Positions 9,601-17,124 of a DNA stretch of 64,000 nucleotides are shown here, one piece after another. Under the pieces are notes generated by a model that saw nothing but the letters and a program-made list of their open reading frames with translations, was not told where the DNA came from and ran no database searches. Source of the DNA: AC-32 sp963765785. Lineage in GTDB: Bacteria > Actinomycetota > Thermoleophilia > Gaiellales > Gaiellaceae. Numbering within the stretch: position 1 is the first letter of the stretch; each line of letters opens with the position of its first letter. The stretch is from the NCBI GenBank assembly GCA_963765785.1, contig CAVXXW010000002.1:29916-93915 (forward strand), in the 5' to 3' direction. The translations under genes and the position numbers were made by a program.

Positions 9601-10551
9601 TCAGTCGATTTCCACCCAGACCGACTGCTCGTCGTGCTCCTCCCAGTCGGCGCCCGGCAGGGCGATGGCCCAGCTCGTCCATGTCCCGACCGGTCGTGCC
9701 GGGGCGGTCCTCACTCTGGCGCGGACGCCGATGCCGGGCGTGAGCTCTATGGGCGAGCGCAGCGGGGCCGTCGTCATCCCCCAGTGCGTCGGCGGATCGC
9801 CGGGCCCGACGGAGAGCGAGATGCCAGGCGCGAGCTCGGCGCTGAACCAGAGCGCGAGTGCGTTGGCCGTTCCGTGCTCGCGGACCTGCAGCAGCGTCTC
9901 GGCTTCGTGGGGCGCCTGCGCCTCCTCGAGCGAGATCAGGTCCGCATCCGTCGTCCACAGCCGGCCCGGCTCGGAGCGCCGGTCGCTGGCCGCAAGGTGA
10001 CGGAAAGTGCCGGAATAGGAGATCTCATTGACCGTCATCTCGACCAGCCCGTCGAGCCGGAGGCCGTACGGGTTGTCCCGCAGGAAGTCCACCGTCTCGT
10101 CGAGATAGCGGTCGTGCACCAGCGCGGTCCACGCCGTGACCGAGCGCGGGATCATGACTCCGCCCGGCTTGAGCCAGCGGTCACGGGCGGCGATGACCGG
10201 AGCCAGCATCCCTTCGTCGATCCCGAACCCTCCGAGCCACTCCGAGACGATCACATCGACACGTTCCGGAAGCTCCACGTCCATTACGTCCCCTTGGATC
10301 ACCTGGACGATCTCGGCGAGCCCGTTTGCGGCGGCCAGCTCCTGCGCCAGCACGGCGACCGTCGTCCGCTCCACCGCGTAGACACGCGCAGCTCCTGCCC
10401 GCGCCGCGAACATGCTCAGGATGCCGCTTCCCGCCCCGACGTCGAGAACCATGTCGCCGGGGCGCACCACCGAGTCGATCGCACGCCGGAACGCTTCGGT
10501 GCGAACACGGTCGCAGATCATCGTCCGGTGCACCTCGATCTCCGCGTACAT
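9601..10551 (-). CDS. Protein arginine methyltransferase-like SAM enzyme
   Basis: A 316-residue class I methyltransferase of PRMT type. The N-terminal MYAEIEVHRTMICDRVRTEA corresponds to the helix before the fold in PRMTs. Motif I is VLDVGAGSGILSMFAARAGA (residues 35-54) and VYAVE carries the SAM-ribose acid. SEWLGGFGIDEGML (103-116) is the double-E loop with both glutamates, which in PRMTs binds the substrate guanidino group. The C-terminal half is a beta-barrel-like region. The substrate is unknown; transfer of methyl from SAM to a protein or small-molecule guanidine is the family expectation. It is read divergently from the SHOCT gene at 10747. Confidence 0.8.
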   Translation of the reverse strand: MYAEIEVHRTMICDRVRTEAFRRAIDSVVRPGDMVLDVGAGSGILSMFAARAGAARVYAVERTTVAVLAQELAAANGLAEIVQVIQGDVMDVELPERVDVIVSEWLGGFGIDEGMLAPVIAARDRWLKPGGVMIPRSVTAWTALVHDRYLDETVDFLRDNPYGLRLDGLVEMTVNEISYSGTFRHLAASDRRSEPGRLWTTDADLISLEEAQAPHEAETLLQVREHGTANALALWFSAELAPGISLSVGPGDPPTHWGMTTAPLRSPIELTPGIGVRARVRTAPARPVGTWTSWAIALPGADWEEHDEQSVWVEID

Positions 10552-10656
10552 CGGGTCCGGCGGGTTTCTGATCAGGCGTCCGCACGGATGGAATTGTAAG
10601 ACGCCGCTCCGTTCCCTCTCCGGAACGTTTGGTGGCGCACGGAAGCGTGGCGAATA

Positions 10657-10703
10657 TCGGCCACTTTGGCCGAGGCGCCGCGAGCGTTGCTCGTGACAGT
10701 CTG
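10657..10703 (+). promoter_or_regulatory. Bipartite regulatory element, copy E
   Basis: The core TCGGCC-ACTTT-GGCCGA (10657-10673) is a perfect inverted repeat with 6-bp arms. Eighteen bases later stands CGTGACAGTCTG (10692-10703). It lies on the plus strand, 44-90 bases upstream of the SHOCT gene start at 10747. The orientation and spacing relative to the gene match copies A-D. Confidence 0.65.
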
Positions 10704-10746
10704 CGGCGGCTTATCTGATTGGCCAACGAACGGAGAGGAGTTCTTC

Positions 10747-10998
10747 ATGGGATTCAGACGGCGGACAAGGCGCCGGGCGCTCATTGCCGGCGCGGCGGTT
10801 GCTCACCACGAGGACAAGAAGTATGCGGAGCAGCAGCCGGCCGAAGAAGAGGCCCCGGCGGACGACGACCAGGCTCAGGATGCGCCGACTCCGACGGATC
10901 CGGCGGACGAGCTCGACCATCTCGCACAGTTGCACGACTCGGGCTCTCTGACGGACGAAGAGTTCGCGGATGCCAAGGCGAAGGTCCTTGGGCAGTGA
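10747..10998 (+). CDS. Small SHOCT-domain protein
   Basis: An 83-residue protein. The start ATG 10747 follows ACGGAGAGGAG. A basic N-terminus (GFRRRTRRRALIAGAAVAHH) and an acidic linker (PAEEEAPADDDQAQD) precede the C-terminal SHOCT motif DELDHLAQLHDSGSLTDEEF. SHOCT is a short oligomerisation or targeting module, often at C-termini of membrane or stress proteins; this one has no other domain. Element E in its promoter ties it to the four element-bearing units at 0.3-4.6 kb. Confidence 0.7.
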   Translation: MGFRRRTRRRALIAGAAVAHHEDKKYAEQQPAEEEAPADDDQAQDAPTPTDPADELDHLAQLHDSGSLTDEEFADAKAKVLGQ

Positions 10999-11002
10999 AC
11001 GC

Positions 11003-11083
11003 ACCTCGGCGAGGGGGAAGATCCGCTCGTACCGGACGTACTTCGACGACGTCTCGCTGATCGAGCAGATCGTCGGTGACTGA
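11003..11083 (+). pseudogene. Truncated SnoaL/NTF2-like C-terminal remnant
   Basis: A short open stretch reads RGKIRSYRTYFDDVSLIEQI and then VGD and a stop at 11081-11083. This resembles the C-terminal strand and tail of SnoaL-like proteins (pattern DGKI..YR.YFD). The rest of the gene is missing, its place being taken by the SHOCT gene. It overlaps the start of the GNAT gene. Confidence 0.4.
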
Positions 11084-11531
11084 GTCGGTGGCTGTGGATC
11101 TCCACGTCGAGGCCCATCCGGATCCGCTCGACCTTGAGGTGCTCGAAACGAAGATCCGCCGTGAGGCTTCCGACGCCATGGGACTCGGCGACGAAGTCGA
11201 CCTGGCGATCTTCGTGCGCGATGCCGGCACGGTCGTAGCGGGCATCAGCGGATGGACATGGGGCGACTGCTGCGAGTTGCAGAGCCTCTGGGTGGAGCCG
11301 AGTCTCCGACGTCGCGGCATGGCGACTCGGCTCCTTGCGGCCGCCGAAGCCGAGGCCGCTGCGCGCGGATGCTCCCAGACCGTCCACTTCACCTGGGACT
11401 TTCAGGCTCGAGCGCTCTACGAGCGGAACGGCTACCAACTGGTGGGTCGAGTCGAGGGCTTCCCGTCGGGAACGGACGTCCTCTGGTACCACAAGCGCCT
11501 GAGCCCACCGGAGGCTCGTTCCGCGCGGTGA
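11076..11531 (+). CDS. GNAT family N-acetyltransferase
   Basis: A 151-residue GCN5-related acetyltransferase starting at GTG 11076. The core strand ELQSLWVEPSLRRRGMATRL carries the acetyl-CoA binding motif (R/Q-x-x-G-x-G/A pattern as RRRGMA). A TVHFTWDFQARALYERNGYQ segment follows, the usual C-terminal ALYERNGY signature. It transfers acetyl from acetyl-CoA to an amine; the substrate cannot be told. The gene sits between two fragments of other coding sequences (11003-11083 and 11532-11639). Confidence 0.75.
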   Translation: MTESVAVDLHVEAHPDPLDLEVLETKIRREASDAMGLGDEVDLAIFVRDAGTVVAGISGWTWGDCCELQSLWVEPSLRRRGMATRLLAAAEAEAAARGCSQTVHFTWDFQARALYERNGYQLVGRVEGFPSGTDVLWYHKRLSPPEARSAR

Positions 11532-11639
11532 CGCGAACCGGACTCGACACCGGACAACGGGGAGGCTCGGATCACCCAGGACGAGCTGGGAAACACTTAC
11601 GACCGGGTCGGCGGTGCGTACAGCAACTACAAGCCGTGA
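11532..11639 (+). other. In-frame coding-like extension after the GNAT stop
   Basis: Directly after the TGA of the GNAT gene the same frame stays open for 35 codons. It reads protein-like sequence (ARITQDELGNTYDRVGGAYS, then NYKP) to a TGA at 11637-11639. No start codon or RBS is visible. It may be a remnant of a lost gene, a readthrough tail or chance. Confidence 0.25.
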
Positions 11640-11657
11640 TGGGGAGCCGCTGAGAGC

Positions 11658-12551
11658 ATGGGTAACGCCGAGACAACAGCGCCCGTCGGCCGGGTCAAGG
11701 CGGTACAGGACTGGCTCAGCGCCCGCGCCGACACACGTCTGGGCCGGCTCGCGCTGCAGTGGTTCCGGGCCTACTTCGTGGCGAGCCGCAACTCGGGCTG
11801 CGCGGCGACCGTCTACTCGTCGCTCTCGGTCCTGCCGGCCGCGCTCGTGGCCGTCGCCTACCTGCACTCGTCCGGAAGCGACACGAACGCCTTCGCCGAG
11901 CGCCTGACCGCCCACCTGAAGCTGACCGGGTCGACCGCCAGCCTCGTCCAGGACACCTTCGGCAGCGCCTCGGCAAACGCGGCCGCGGCAACGATCACGG
12001 TCGTCGTCACCTTCCTCCTCTGGGGCATCGGCATCGGCCAGATCTACCAGCAGGTCTACGCCCGCGCCTGGCGGATCAAGGTCGGATCGGCGGCCGACCA
12101 GGGGCTGTTCGCGATCTTCTTCTTCGTCCTTACCGGCGCCATCGCGCTCGTAGTCGTCTCCGCCGCGGAGCTCCGCGCTGCCGGCTGGTTCGTCGTCCTG
12201 CCCGTCTGGATCGTGGGCTCGACGGTCTTCTGGCTCTGGGTGCCGCACTTCCTCCTGCATCGAAAGATCGGTCTGCGCGCCCTGCTACCCGGGGCGCTGC
12301 TCGCGACGCTCGTTCTCGGCGGCCTGACCGCCACCGCGCCGTTCTTCGTCGCGGCTCCCTTGAACGCGAACGGGAAGGCGTTCGGCTCGTTCGGGGTCGT
12401 GCTCACGATGATCGGCTACGTCTTCATCACGATCACGCTGTCGCTGGTCTGCGCGGTCTTCTCGCCGGTCTGGGCCAGCTGGCGGCAGAGCGAGAAGCAG
12501 CGCCGTGAGGGCTCCCCGAGCCCGGTGGAGAAGGCCCTCGTCGAGCCCTGA
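11658..12551 (+). CDS. YihY/BrkB family membrane protein, first of a pair
   Basis: A 297-residue integral membrane protein, ATG 11658. The pattern of hydrophobic segments with FRAYFVASRNSGCAATVYSS near residues 37-56 fits the YihY/virulence factor BrkB (old name ribonuclease BN-like) family. Helices are visible in LWGIGIGQIYQQV, FFFVLTGAIALVVVSAAEL, WFVVLPVWIVGSTVFWLWV and the C-terminal IGYVFITITLSLVCAVF. The molecular function of the family is unknown; no nuclease motif is present. The related gene at 12592 follows 40 bases downstream. Confidence 0.7.
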   Translation: MGNAETTAPVGRVKAVQDWLSARADTRLGRLALQWFRAYFVASRNSGCAATVYSSLSVLPAALVAVAYLHSSGSDTNAFAERLTAHLKLTGSTASLVQDTFGSASANAAAATITVVVTFLLWGIGIGQIYQQVYARAWRIKVGSAADQGLFAIFFFVLTGAIALVVVSAAELRAAGWFVVLPVWIVGSTVFWLWVPHFLLHRKIGLRALLPGALLATLVLGGLTATAPFFVAAPLNANGKAFGSFGVVLTMIGYVFITITLSLVCAVFSPVWASWRQSEKQRREGSPSPVEKALVEP

Positions 12552-12591
12552 GCAGCCCGCGGTGTCCTCTCCTCATCACGGGTCGGCGCAG

Positions 12592-13479
12592 ATGAAGTTA
12601 CCGCCGCCGAGGCGGACGCTGGCCCAGCGCCTGGCGCTCTGGGTCGAGCAAGCGCATGCGCTGAAAGGCTGGATCGAAGAGGCCCGCAAACGATCGGCGG
12701 CGCTCGATGCCACGTTCGAGGCGATCGAGCGAGACTCCCACATCGGCGGCGGCATCCTCGCCGGGGCGCTCTCCTACCGCCTGTTCGTGTTCGTCCTGCC
12801 GCTCGCGTTCTTCATCGTCTCGGGCCTCGGACTGCTGGCCAGCGCGGTGGGCGTCGAGCCGCACGTGATCTCCAACTCGGTCGGCTTGGCCGGCGTGGTC
12901 ACCAAGCAGGTCGCGAGTACCGCCAAGGGCTCCTCCAGCTGGTGGGTCGCGCTCACCTCGTTCTTCGTGCTCGTCTACGCGACGAGAGTGCTGCTCCGGG
13001 CCGTTGCGATCGTTCACTCACTGGCCTGGCAGCGCTCGGCGGCCTCGGTCAAGGTGAGTACTCACTCGCTCTGGGTCTTCGGCGCAGCACTCATCGGCCA
13101 ACTCGGGCTCGTCGCCGGCGTCGGCGCCGTCAACCACCAGAGCGCGATCGGCGGCATCATCACACTCGTCGCCTTCATCGTCGCTCTCGCGGGACTGTGG
13201 CTGATCATCTCCCTGGAAGTACCCCACTCGAACGCGCGCTGGACCGACCTGATCCCCGGATCGCTCTTCTACGCGATCGGCTTCACCGGCGTGCTGCTCT
13301 TCAACATCCTGATCCTTGGCAACCTGATCCAGTCGAAGACGAGCACCTACGGCGCGCTCGGGACCGCAGCCACCCTCCTGCTTGCCTTCTTCTTTGTCGG
13401 GCGCGTGATCGTAGGAGCTGCCGTCCTCAACGCCACCCTCTACGAGCGCCGCACGGACCCACACGAGCCGCAGACGTAG
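12592..13479 (+). CDS. YihY/BrkB family membrane protein, second of a pair
   Basis: A 295-residue membrane protein. ATG 12592 was preferred to the longer reading from 12505, which would overlap the previous gene. IERDSHIGGGILAGALSYRL is the conserved entry to the first membrane segment in this family. Further helices are FVFVLPLAFFIVSGLGLL, LWVFGAALIGQLGLVAGVGA, IITLVAFIVALAGLWLIISL and a C-terminal LLLAFFFVGRVIVGAAVL. It shares layout but only weak identity with the preceding protein. The tandem arrangement suggests a heteromeric complex; that is inference. Confidence 0.7.
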   Translation: MKLPPPRRTLAQRLALWVEQAHALKGWIEEARKRSAALDATFEAIERDSHIGGGILAGALSYRLFVFVLPLAFFIVSGLGLLASAVGVEPHVISNSVGLAGVVTKQVASTAKGSSSWWVALTSFFVLVYATRVLLRAVAIVHSLAWQRSAASVKVSTHSLWVFGAALIGQLGLVAGVGAVNHQSAIGGIITLVAFIVALAGLWLIISLEVPHSNARWTDLIPGSLFYAIGFTGVLLFNILILGNLIQSKTSTYGALGTAATLLLAFFFVGRVIVGAAVLNATLYERRTDPHEPQT

Positions 13480-13700
13480 CTTCGCCCTTCGAGCCGATCT
13501 AGCGACCAGCACCCCCACCGATCCAAGACGTCTCCGCCTGCCACGGGCCCACTCGCCTGGGTGGCACATTCATCGCGAGAACGCGGGCGAGCAACGGCTA
13601 CAGGCAGAAGAGTTGGCAGTGGCGCGCAAGACAAGAGCGCTTTCGAACGTCAGCCTCACCTCTGGGCGAGGATCGACTATGCAGAACTCGGGCGTCTAAG

Positions 13701-14246
13701 GTGGAACCCGAGCAGTTTGGGGCGCTTCGACTAGACGGCCCAGTACGCGAGCGCCTTCGCTCGCAGGCAGCAGGACGGGCACGGGCGAGCACGAACTCGG
13801 CCGTGATGGCAGACGAGACGAGGTTCGAACGCCGGCTCGACCGTGTGCTGGCCCACGCCTCGAGTCCGCGCGGTGCGGGTGTCGTGATCGCCGTCGTGTC
13901 GACCTCGATAACGGTCGGAGCGGGCATCCTGATGACGGTCGCCGACCACGACAACTTTCCGTCGATCGGATCCGGGCTCTGGTGGGCCGTCCAGACGGTC
14001 ACGACGGTCGGGTATGGCGACCACGTGCCGACGACCGTTGCGGGCCGACTCGTCGCCTCGCTCGTCATGCTGGTCGGGATCGGCTTCTTGACGGTCATCA
14101 CCGCCGCGATCACAAGCACCTTCGTGACACGCTCACGCCGCGAGCAGGCCGTTAGCGGTGGCGGCACTTCGACGCCTGAGCTTCGGCAGATCGCTGAGCG
14201 GCTCGAACGGATCGAAGCCGCGCTGACTGATCGACCGCCGCCGTGA
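13701..14246 (+). CDS. Two-TM potassium channel
   Basis: A 181-residue protein with helix VVIAVVSTSITVGAGILMTV, a pore helix LWWAVQTVT and the K+ selectivity filter TVGYGD at residues 102-107. A second helix ASLVMLVGIGFLTVITAAIT and a charged C-terminal helix (LRQIAERLERIEAAL) follow, the latter likely for tetramerisation. This is the KcsA-like pore module of the ion-trans-2 family, lacking an RCK domain. The true start may be ATG 13806, which would leave 146 residues and still include both helices. It stands alone, with no transporter partner nearby. Confidence 0.85.
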   Translation: MEPEQFGALRLDGPVRERLRSQAAGRARASTNSAVMADETRFERRLDRVLAHASSPRGAGVVIAVVSTSITVGAGILMTVADHDNFPSIGSGLWWAVQTVTTVGYGDHVPTTVAGRLVASLVMLVGIGFLTVITAAITSTFVTRSRREQAVSGGGTSTPELRQIAERLERIEAALTDRPPP

Positions 14247-14313
14247 GCCGCAAGATCCTGAGCAGCTAGAAATCCTGCGGCTCATGACAAGCCTTCGCTG
14301 GAGTTAGCCCGGC

Positions 14314-15711
14314 GTGAGCGAACGGCAACGAGTGCCGGCGACTGCCACGTACGCTTCGGACGTGGCAGCCCCTCCCCAGCCCGACGCGCCCCCCGCCTTC
14401 CACCTGCTCGCGAAGCCCACCGGCGCGGTGTGCAACCTCGACTGCTCGTACTGCTTCTTCCTCTCGAAGGAGATGCTCTACCCCGGCTCGCGCTTCCGGA
14501 TGGCCGAGGAGCTGCTGGAGGCATACATCCGGCAGTTGATCGAAGCGCACTCGCAAGTAGCGGAAGTACAGATCGCCTGGCAGGGCGGAGAGCCGACGAT
14601 GATGGGTGTCGAGTTCTTCCGCCGCTCGGTGGAGCTCGCCGACCGCTACCTGAAGCCGGGGCAACGCGCCGACTACACCATCCAGACGAACGGCACGCTC
14701 CTCGATCCGGAGTGGGCGGCGTTCTTCGCCGAGCACGACTTTCTGGTCGGGATCTCGATCGACGGGCCGCGTGAGCTGCACGACGCCTACCGGGTGAACA
14801 AGGGCGGCAAGGGCTCGTTTGACCAGGTGATGCGCGGTCTCGATTACCTGCGCGCAGGCGGGGTCGAGTGGAACGCGCTGACGACGATCCACGCCGCGAA
14901 CGCCGCCCACGGCCGCGAGGTCTACACGTTCTTGCGGGATAAGTGCGGTGCCCGCTTCGTCCAGTTCATCCCGATCATCGAGCGCGTCGCCGAGGCCGAC
15001 GCGGACGGCACCGTGCCCTGGACCTCATGGCGCGACCGCCCGCTGTACGTGCAAGAGGGAGACCGCGTCACCGGCCGCTCGGTCACGGCCGAGCAGTACG
15101 GCCGCTTCTTGATCGACGTCTTCGAGGAGTGGGTGCGCCTGGACGTGGGCGAGGTCTACGTGCAGATGTTCGACGTCGCACTCGCCAACTGGGTCGGGGA
15201 GCCGCCGAGTCTCTGCATCCACTCGGAGACCTGCGGGCTCGCGCTCGCGCTCGAGCACACGGGTGACCTCTACTCCTGCGACCACTTCGTCGAGCCGCGC
15301 TACAAGCTGGGAAACATCCGCGAGACGCACATGCTCGAGCTCGTTGCCTCGCCGCAGCAGCGCCAGTTCGGCCTCGACAAACGCGACACGCTTCCTCAGT
15401 ACTGCCTCGAGTGCGACGTCCGCTTCGCCTGCCACGGAGGGTGTCCGAAGGACCGCTTCATCGCGACGCCCGACGGCGAGCCCGGCCTCAATTACCTCTG
15501 TGCGGGCTTCAAGGCGTTCTTCCATCACATCGACGGTCCGATGCGGTTCATGGCACAGCAGCTGGGACGGGGCGCCGCGCCGGCCGAGATCATGACCGTC
15601 TACTCAGCCGACGACGCTCGGCGTGGTCGCAACGATCCTTGCACCTGTGGCTCGGGCCGCAAGTGGAAGCATTGCCACGGAACCATCGTCGGCACGTTGA
15701 GCCACACGTAA
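14314..15711 (+). CDS. Radical SAM/SPASM maturase (anSME-like) with SEC-C tail
   Basis: A 465-residue protein starting GTG 14314. The radical SAM cluster motif is CNLDCSYC (C40, C44, C47), followed by WQGGEPTMMGVEFF and IQTNGTLLD as in anaerobic sulfatase-maturating enzymes. The SPASM cysteines appear in CIHSETC, DLYSCDHF and CLECDVRFACHGGCPKDRF. Such enzymes oxidise a Cys or Ser of sulfatases to formylglycine using SAM and Fe-S clusters. The C-terminus (about 438-457) adds a SEC-C zinc motif, NDPCTCGSGRKWKHCHG. No sulfatase or other obvious substrate gene is in the window. Confidence 0.85.
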   Translation: MSERQRVPATATYASDVAAPPQPDAPPAFHLLAKPTGAVCNLDCSYCFFLSKEMLYPGSRFRMAEELLEAYIRQLIEAHSQVAEVQIAWQGGEPTMMGVEFFRRSVELADRYLKPGQRADYTIQTNGTLLDPEWAAFFAEHDFLVGISIDGPRELHDAYRVNKGGKGSFDQVMRGLDYLRAGGVEWNALTTIHAANAAHGREVYTFLRDKCGARFVQFIPIIERVAEADADGTVPWTSWRDRPLYVQEGDRVTGRSVTAEQYGRFLIDVFEEWVRLDVGEVYVQMFDVALANWVGEPPSLCIHSETCGLALALEHTGDLYSCDHFVEPRYKLGNIRETHMLELVASPQQRQFGLDKRDTLPQYCLECDVRFACHGGCPKDRFIATPDGEPGLNYLCAGFKAFFHHIDGPMRFMAQQLGRGAAPAEIMTVYSADDARRGRNDPCTCGSGRKWKHCHGTIVGTLSHT

Positions 15712-15887
15712 TCCGCTCTCAGGCCACTGGCCGAGTCCATCGTGGCCGCAACCACGGATCGCGGTGGACCTAGGTACGCCGAGGCGATAAGCCAGTTGCG
15801 TTCCGTGCCAGAACGGTTACGGCTCCGTGACAAGGGCGTTGCGGAGGCTTTCGAGGATGGGGCGACACCACCCAAAGGAGGCTCCCC

Positions 15888-16499
15888 GTGAACAAGCTCC
15901 TCGCACCGACAACCTCGATTCTCTCGCTCGCCATCCTCTCCGCGGCAGCCGTGGCGCTCGCGGCTGGTTGCGGAAGCGGAGGCGCGCATACGGTCGTGCG
16001 GACGGTCACCGTGCAGCAGAAGCCCGCGGTCGCTAAAGCGGTCACGGTGCAGCAGCAGGCCGCCGGCCTGAGCGCCACAGGCGACCAGCGGCTCTACGGC
16101 CAGATCAAGTCCCTGGAGTTCAAGGGCGACCACTACGAACTGCGCTTCGATCCGACCTTCTTCCTCTCTGGGGTGGCCGCCAACGTCGCCCAGGCAGAGG
16201 ACCAGCACACTCCCTGCCAGCCAAGCGCCTGTCCTCCGGTCGCAAACGACAACTACGTCGTCGACGAGGGGCATCGCCTGCTGACCTACCTCGTCCCGGC
16301 CGACGTGCAGGGGACTGTCCTGACCACGAGCGGCTCGAGCGGGGCGCCGTTCCCGGCGACGACGATCACGGCCGCTCAGCTGGCGCAGATCATCGCCGGT
16401 CAGAGCTCGCTGAAGCTGTTCGAGCCCCTTTCGAGCGGCGTCTGGATCCTCGTCCACGGGGACACCGTCCGCACCTTCGCCCAGCAGTACCGCCCGTAG
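15888..16499 (+). CDS. Secreted lipoprotein of unknown function
   Basis: A 203-residue protein, GTG 15888, preceded by AAAGGAGG. The signal peptide runs to the lipobox LAAGC (AAAVALAAGCGSGG), predicting lipid anchoring outside the membrane. The mature part has a VRTVTVQQ/KAVTVQQQ repeat, a region beginning LYGQIKSLEFKGDHYELRFD that resembles small secreted proteins with a calcium- or acid-rich strand, and a C-terminal GVWILVHGDTVRTF. No catalytic motif was recognised. A hairpin terminator follows at 16534-16551. Confidence 0.65.
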   Translation: MNKLLAPTTSILSLAILSAAAVALAAGCGSGGAHTVVRTVTVQQKPAVAKAVTVQQQAAGLSATGDQRLYGQIKSLEFKGDHYELRFDPTFFLSGVAANVAQAEDQHTPCQPSACPPVANDNYVVDEGHRLLTYLVPADVQGTVLTTSGSSGAPFPATTITAAQLAQIIAGQSSLKLFEPLSSGVWILVHGDTVRTFAQQYRP

Positions 16500-16533
16500 C
16501 TGCGCAGCCGCGGCAGTCAACCTCCCGCGCGAG

Positions 16534-16551
16534 ACCGTCCTTCGGGGCGGT
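16534..16551 (+). terminator. Hairpin terminator after the lipoprotein gene
   Basis: ACCGTCC-TTCG-GGGCGGT forms a 7-bp stem (one G-T pair) with a UUCG-type tetraloop, followed by TTCGCCC. It lies 35 bases after the stop of the lipoprotein gene, between two convergent genes, so it may serve both strands. Confidence 0.5.
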
Positions 16552-16596
16552 TTCGCCCGCATCGGCGCGTACGGCCCGACGAGGCCTTCGGGTGCC

Positions 16597-16896
16597 TCAG
16601 AGAGCCCCCTCGCTCGCCTCGAGTGTCCCCTCGAGGATCTCGGCCCGCTCGGTTCCGGCCAGGTGCTGCGTCTGGAGAACGAAGCGTGCTCGCTGATGGA
16701 GGGCATGAGCCGACCCGATCAGGGCCGCGGTCGGCCACGCCACCAGCTCAGCGGCGGTCACGATGCCGAGCACGCCGTAGAACGCCACGTCCTCGACGGT
16801 GGTCGGGCCGAGGAGCGGCAGCGTGCAGACCAGGCCGGGCGTGCCCTGCTTGTGGCCTTCGGTCACGGCGGCGGCGGTTTCCTTTCCCTCAGTCAC
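16597..16896 (-). CDS. Small membrane-associated protein, unknown
   Basis: GTG 16896 is preceded by CGAAAGGAGAAGCC, an excellent RBS, giving 99 residues; the longer reading from 16959 lacks one. After a polar start (TEGKETAAAVTEGHKQGTPG) a hydrophobic stretch VAFYGVLGIVTAAELVAWPT and ALIGSA suggest one or two membrane segments. The C-terminus is polar (RARFVLQTQHLAGTERAEIL). No family was recognised. It is convergent with the lipoprotein gene. Confidence 0.5.
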   Translation of the reverse strand: MTEGKETAAAVTEGHKQGTPGLVCTLPLLGPTTVEDVAFYGVLGIVTAAELVAWPTAALIGSAHALHQRARFVLQTQHLAGTERAEILEGTLEASEGAL

Positions 16897-17046
16897 GGCT
16901 TCTCCTTTCGCCTGCCGGTTACGCACCGGCCTCGCGTCGAAGTGGTCAAGATCTGGCAAGAGAGTCGCGCGGTGGGGTTCCGCCGTCCTGCGCCGGAGTT
17001 ACGGTCAGGCGCGAGAGTTCACCCCACCTCGTCGAAAGGAACTCAC

Positions 17047-17124
17047 ATGTGGCGGCAGGTTCGGTTGCTCCTGAGTCTCGTCGTAGGAGCGCTCGAGATC
17101 GCTGTTGCGCTGGGGCTGGTCTAG
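17047..17124 (+). CDS. Putative 25-residue membrane peptide
   Basis: ATG 17047 follows TCGAAAGGAACTCAC and encodes a 25-residue hydrophobic helix (WRQVRLLLSLVVGALEIAVA, then LGLV) ending at TAG 17122-17124. The good RBS spacing and single-helix composition argue for a translated peptide. It overlaps the 3' end of the CtpI-type ATPase gene by four bases, tail to tail. A role as an ATPase-associated small subunit is speculation. Confidence 0.4.
   Translation: MWRQVRLLLSLVVGALEIAVALGLV

Noticed and set aside
15712..15887. Minus-strand coding signal opposite the anSME-lipoprotein gap
   Set aside because: A minus ORF reads through the area (GTERNWLIASAYLGPPR) but has no start signal or family match, so it was not annotated.
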